A model generated the notes under the pieces. The model was not told the origin of the DNA. It ran no database searches and worked only from the letters and a program-made list of their open reading frames with translations. From Candidatus Saccharibacteria bacterium RIFCSPHIGHO2_12_FULL_44_22 (GTDB taxonomy: Bacteria > Patescibacteriota > Saccharimonadia > Saccharimonadales > Saccharimonadaceae), in assembly GCA_001790515.1 (NCBI GenBank), contig MGCS01000011.1, positions 1-64,000 of the forward strand: a stretch of DNA of 64,000 bases, in the 5' to 3' direction. Numbering within the stretch: the first letter of the stretch is position 1; each line of letters begins with the position of its first letter. The translations under genes and the position numbers were made by a program. This document shows positions 60,769 through 64,000 of the stretch, in pieces.

Positions 60769-61443
60769 TTATTCCAAGAGAACAACAATATCATTGAGAT
60801 CATCTACGACAGTCACATTCGAAGGTATGTCGCCTCGCTGAGACGGAAGTATTTTATCCTTTTCAACAACTTGATACCCTATGGACGGATATCCGGGGAA
60901 CCCATCAAAACTCACCGCCTTGTCGTCCAACATAATAATGCGCTTGACAGTGCCGCCACCAAATTCCTGTGGCAAATGAAACAATTCGTCTTCTCGACGC
61001 CAACTGTTTACCAACTCCCCCTTCTCTTTTTGCTCCATGACAATACGGTGGACATGATTAAAGCCGCTCGCCGTCAATTTCAAATGTTGCCATAATGGGT
61101 TACCGTAGGTAAGAATACCGAATCGCTTTTGCGATGACTGAAGATAGGCAAGTAGTTCTACAGCACCAGGCAAGAGCATGTTTAGCGCACGTGACTCGTG
61201 AATAAACTGCTTTTCTAGCTGCTCCCACTGCTGCGTATCGCCTCTATCTGCCAGATGATCCCGAACATAACTGGCAGTATCAAACGAATCCCCTCGTGCC
61301 TTTACGTCTGCATAAGCAGCTTCTACTTGCTCTCGAGGTAAAACAAGGTAATGGTCAACAACGCCTAAAAACACATCAAATAATTTATCAGAATCTGCGA
61401 GTGTTCGGTCAAAATCAATTATATAAAAGCTATCGTCGTCCAT
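60769..61443 (-). CDS. HAD-superfamily hydrolase
   Basis: 224 residues. Motif I IIDFDRTLAD (DxDxT), motif II FGILTYG (Thr), motif IV MLDDKAVSF. Helical cap after motif I (type C1). Probably a phosphatase on a small metabolite. It starts 24 nt after the GH1 gene, so the two share an operon; dephosphorylation of sugar products would fit but is inference. Confidence 0.85.
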   Translation of the reverse strand: MDDDSFYIIDFDRTLADSDKLFDVFLGVVDHYLVLPREQVEAAYADVKARGDSFDTASYVRDHLADRGDTQQWEQLEKQFIHESRALNMLLPGAVELLAYLQSSQKRFGILTYGNPLWQHLKLTASGFNHVHRIVMEQKEKGELVNSWRREDELFHLPQEFGGGTVKRIIMLDDKAVSFDGFPGYPSIGYQVVEKDKILPSQRGDIPSNVTVVDDLNDIVVLLE

Positions 61444-61467
61444 CGTACTGACTACCCTGTAATTATG

Positions 61468-62736
61468 TTATGATGCGTCATTCTGTAATTTTTTAATCAC
61501 TTTTGAAAACCAAACGGCACTTGGGCGCGCCTTTCGTTTTAGCGTATCATAATCGACCTCGATTAGTCCAAACCGTGGCCATTTTCCTTTATCCCATTCA
61601 AAATTATCAAGCAAGCTCCAGTGTAAATAACCGTCAATCTTTACACCGTTACTCATCGCCTTTTGCATACCAATAATCGTTTGTGTGATCCACCATTTGC
61701 GGTGTTCATCTGCAGCATCCGCCAACCCGTTCTCGGTGATAATGATCGGCAAGTGATATTTTTCGTATAATCTTTCGAGGGCATGCTGAATGTTTTCTGG
61801 TGCCATATCCCACCCCATATCGCTCACATCTTCATCGGGGTTGTGTATTCGATAGCCATAAACACGGTTACTAAAATAGTAGTTTACCCCTAGGTAATCA
61901 CATTGCTTTACGACTTTTTTCAAAAAGTAATCGTCCTGAAAGTACTGAAGTATATCAGTCACCTTGCGGCTAAGTAGCGCATCATCGCCCGAATAGTAGT
62001 ACGCACTATTTTTTGCAACCGACACTTTGTACCGCCTATTAAGGCCGTGAATTGTTTTTGCAGCTTGGTTATGGGCATAGGCGAGGTTTCCAAGTACGAT
62101 CCGCATAGATCGTTTACTCATTTTGTTTGGAGGCCAGTGACCGGCGTGATAGCTCTCGTTGGCATACACTTCTGGTTCGTTAATCGTAACGATATACCGG
62201 ACATTAACACCTAATTCACTGATAATTTTTTCAGCAAATCTCACAAAATATTTGACATTCTTACGTTTTTCAAACCCGCCAAGTTTTGCGAACCAAACAG
62301 GCAATGTAAAATGAAACAGTGTCACAACAGGTTCAATCTCACTTTTTTTCAGTGTCTGCACATACTGTATGTAGTGCTCGATTTCTTTTGCGTTCCAGAC
62401 ACCCTCTTCAGGCTCGACTCGTGACCATTCAATACTAAATCGAAATGCATTCATATTCATTTTTTTGATGATATCAAAATCAGCTTTGTATGAATCGTAA
62501 TGTCCAGCTGCCGTACCTGAGATGTAGTTGTCGGGTGAGGTAGCGGCGTCTTTGATATGATCCCAGTTCTTTAGATCATTATAATGATACTCTGCCTGTG
62601 TCGCGAGTGCCTTTGCATTTTCTAGTTCCCATTCTGTCCATTGATTATGCGTACCGCCCTCGACTTGATGTGCTGCGGTCGAAGCCCCCCACAGAAAATT
62701 TTTTGGAAATGTTTGATTTGAATTTTGCTTCACCAT
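61468..62736 (-). CDS. Glycoside hydrolase family 1 (beta-glucosidase-like)
   Basis: 422 residues. FLWGASTAAHQVEGG and WTEWE at the start, acid/base Glu in VTINEPEVYA, nucleophile Glu in IIITENGLAD, and the end motif HWSLLDNFEWDKG with GLIEVDY. A cytoplasmic (no signal peptide) beta-glycosidase that splits disaccharides or aryl-glycosides. TATAAT (62745-62750) lies 8 nt before the ATG. Confidence 0.94.
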   Translation of the reverse strand: MVKQNSNQTFPKNFLWGASTAAHQVEGGTHNQWTEWELENAKALATQAEYHYNDLKNWDHIKDAATSPDNYISGTAAGHYDSYKADFDIIKKMNMNAFRFSIEWSRVEPEEGVWNAKEIEHYIQYVQTLKKSEIEPVVTLFHFTLPVWFAKLGGFEKRKNVKYFVRFAEKIISELGVNVRYIVTINEPEVYANESYHAGHWPPNKMSKRSMRIVLGNLAYAHNQAAKTIHGLNRRYKVSVAKNSAYYYSGDDALLSRKVTDILQYFQDDYFLKKVVKQCDYLGVNYYFSNRVYGYRIHNPDEDVSDMGWDMAPENIQHALERLYEKYHLPIIITENGLADAADEHRKWWITQTIIGMQKAMSNGVKIDGYLHWSLLDNFEWDKGKWPRFGLIEVDYDTLKRKARPSAVWFSKVIKKLQNDAS

Positions 62737-62783
62737 ATCTATGTATTATACCATCCAGATGTTTAGTATAATAACCGTAAGTA

Positions 62784-63632
62784 ATGGTTCACTTTTTATT
62801 TCGTACTCTATGGCGCATCTTGATATTCGTGCTTGGCTTTAGTGCTCTAGGTGTGATTGTTGCTGTATTGTGGCCAGAGACAAATAGCCGACTGTCTATC
62901 TTTATTGTCTTGCTCGTCACCTACTGCTTAATGGCCTACCTTGTGATTCCAAACCTCATGCGGTTATTTCATGTATTTCAAAAACCTCATCATATTCCCC
63001 TATACGTCACGACTGGGGACGGCTGGCCGTCAGACCCCGTCACGATAGCGCTCAGTGTTCGCGATGTTGCACACCTCGAGTCTGCTATGAATAAAGCCGG
63101 TTGGTACACCGCCGACCCTCTCACGTTCAAAAATGGGATCCGCGAAGTCATATCGATCATATTCAATACTCGCTATCCAGCCTCACCCCTTAGTAACCTA
63201 TACCTTTTTGATCGTCCTCACGATATTGGATTCGAAATACCAACCAACGACGCTGGCAGCGCTCGAACGCGACATCATGTTCGTTTCTGGCGCTTACAGG
63301 AGCCTGAAATCGGAACGAAGAACGAAGCGCACTTTCATTTTTGGAAAGAAAAATTACAACATATATTTACTACAAAACGAGAAATTTGGATTGGCGCTGC
63401 CACCGAAGAGACAAAGCCGATAGACGTCCAGTGGCGTACCGGTCGTTTAACACATGGCGGTAGCCACGAGGCAGACAAAGAACGCGATTACATTATCCAG
63501 ACGCTGTCTGACAAAAAACTCATCACCCAAGAATTAATGAGTGAACCGGGCGATGCATTACGCTTCCGTGGCCAGCAATTTCGGACATTTTACATTAGTG
63601 ATGGAAGCATCAAAATCATACGGCTCAAATAG
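62784..63632 (+). CDS. Membrane protein with LssY C-terminal-type domain
   Basis: 282 residues: two helices (about 5-27 and 35-55) and then a domain starting IPLYVTTGDGWPSDPVTIAL and including AMNKAGWYTADPLT, which matches the LssY C-terminal family. That domain usually ends PAP2/DedA phosphatase proteins; here it stands without the enzyme part. TATAAT lies 11 nt before the ATG. Role unknown. Confidence 0.75.
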   Translation: MVHFLFRTLWRILIFVLGFSALGVIVAVLWPETNSRLSIFIVLLVTYCLMAYLVIPNLMRLFHVFQKPHHIPLYVTTGDGWPSDPVTIALSVRDVAHLESAMNKAGWYTADPLTFKNGIREVISIIFNTRYPASPLSNLYLFDRPHDIGFEIPTNDAGSARTRHHVRFWRLQEPEIGTKNEAHFHFWKEKLQHIFTTKREIWIGAATEETKPIDVQWRTGRLTHGGSHEADKERDYIIQTLSDKKLITQELMSEPGDALRFRGQQFRTFYISDGSIKIIRLK

Positions 63633-63986
63633 CTACAGTACCATGTCTTCGCCATAGTGTTTTTGTAGTCGCATTTTGATACTACCTTCATGACGGCCGA
63701 GCTTGTCGCTTAGCCCCTTTAGATCAACGCCATTATTGAACTCTTGCTTTAGCAGTTCGTCATCAGCATCCTCCCACGGCATATAGGCCTTGGGATGTGT
63801 TTCACGCATTTTAGCTATCTTTTCCGACCAGCCGTTACTCCCTGGCATTTTCTTTGCAGACTGCGGTTCAGTCTTTCGTTTTTCAGCTTTTTCACTGAGA
63901 TGTGCAAATCGCTTCGAATCATTCGACGCGCGCGATCGTAGCATGCCATCAATCGATTGCGCATCTTCACTGACAGCGAGCGCCAT
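63633..63986 (-). CDS. Protein with C-terminal Myb-like/HTH domain (possibly 5'-truncated by the window)
   Basis: 117 residues from ATG 63986, but the frame stays open to the window end, so the true start may lie outside. Middle part is Lys/Glu-rich and probably disordered. The end, MPWEDADDELLKQEFNNGVDL, GLSDKLGRHEGSIKMRLQKH, is a Myb/SANT-like helix-turn-helix of the kind found at the C-terminus of some helicases and recombination proteins. It could be the end of such a larger protein. Confidence 0.65.
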   Translation of the reverse strand: MALAVSEDAQSIDGMLRSRASNDSKRFAHLSEKAEKRKTEPQSAKKMPGSNGWSEKIAKMRETHPKAYMPWEDADDELLKQEFNNGVDLKGLSDKLGRHEGSIKMRLQKHYGEDMVL

Positions 63987-64000
63987 CCTATTAATCCCCG

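Noticed and set aside
1-64000. CRISPR array, prophage, insertion sequence, rRNA or ribosome-borne operon
   Set aside because: No regularly spaced direct repeats, transposase, integrase, phage structural gene or rRNA motif was found while reading the window.

Overview
The window looks like a chromosomal segment of a Patescibacteria/CPR bacterium, most likely Candidatus Saccharibacteria (TM7). This is inferred from gene content: a compact type IV secretion (T4SS) operon with PrgI, TraC-like, VirB4, VirB6 and VirB2-like parts; a stripped division/cell-wall (dcw) cluster; a sigma-region-4 protein fused to HARE-HTH domains; few biosynthetic genes; very short spacers; and many promoters whose -10 box lies only 6-11 nt before the start codon. 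Both TGA and TAA/TAG end intact genes, so the standard bacterial code applies. No rRNA, recognisable tRNA, insertion sequence or CRISPR array was seen.

Layout. 1-1640: tail of a DUF305 gene, a haem/ferric-reductase-like membrane protein, a cytochrome b5-like protein and an HxlR regulator. 1721-9537 (minus): seven-gene T4SS operon with overlapping genes. 9843-11060: XRE regulator facing a broken Mrr-like nuclease gene and two small genes. 11212-13330: FMN reductase/HxlR divergon and orphan genes. 13453-15504: tiny sortase-substrate-like protein, sortase and family 2 glycosyltransferase. 15514-21683: small hypotheticals, a nucleotidyltransferase-like protein, an HExxH protein, an AbrB/Doc toxin-antitoxin pair and a MoaA-like radical SAM enzyme. 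21761-23674: MFS exporter/HxlR divergon. 23748-27696: helicase followed by a redox/copper-type cassette (ferric-reductase-like, CopC/YtkA-like, YcnI-like). 27881-34424: histidine kinase and response regulator, pseudouridine synthase, Der and Pth.

34421-40501 is a metal-responsive block. A four-gene overlapping operon (CooC/MinD-like ATPase, PLP decarboxylase, cysteine-synthase/rhodanese fusion, SufS-like desulfurase) diverges from a Fur-family gene across a palindromic box, and 16 bp of that box recurs upstream of the neighbouring ZIP transporter. 41110-48739: DUF475/TerC-like protein, a candidate structured RNA, DprA, orphans, TopA and the sigma4-HARE regulator. 48888-51959: a second VirD4-like ATPase with a Pro/Gln-rich tail, followed by a gene remnant and an AT-rich stretch. 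52846-60257 (minus): mraZ-rsmH-ftsL-ftsI-ftsW-murG-ftsQ, with MraZ repeats and a perfect inverted pair of DnaA boxes at the promoter. 60472-63986: small membrane protein, HAD phosphatase, GH1 glycosidase, LssY-type protein and a Myb-like HTH protein.

Together the window joins surface and envelope functions (T4SS, sortase, dcw, glycosyltransferase), likely central to a host-dependent lifestyle, with metal/redox handling and core housekeeping. The least explained systems are the metal-boxed sulfur/PLP operon and the sortase with its 61-residue partner.
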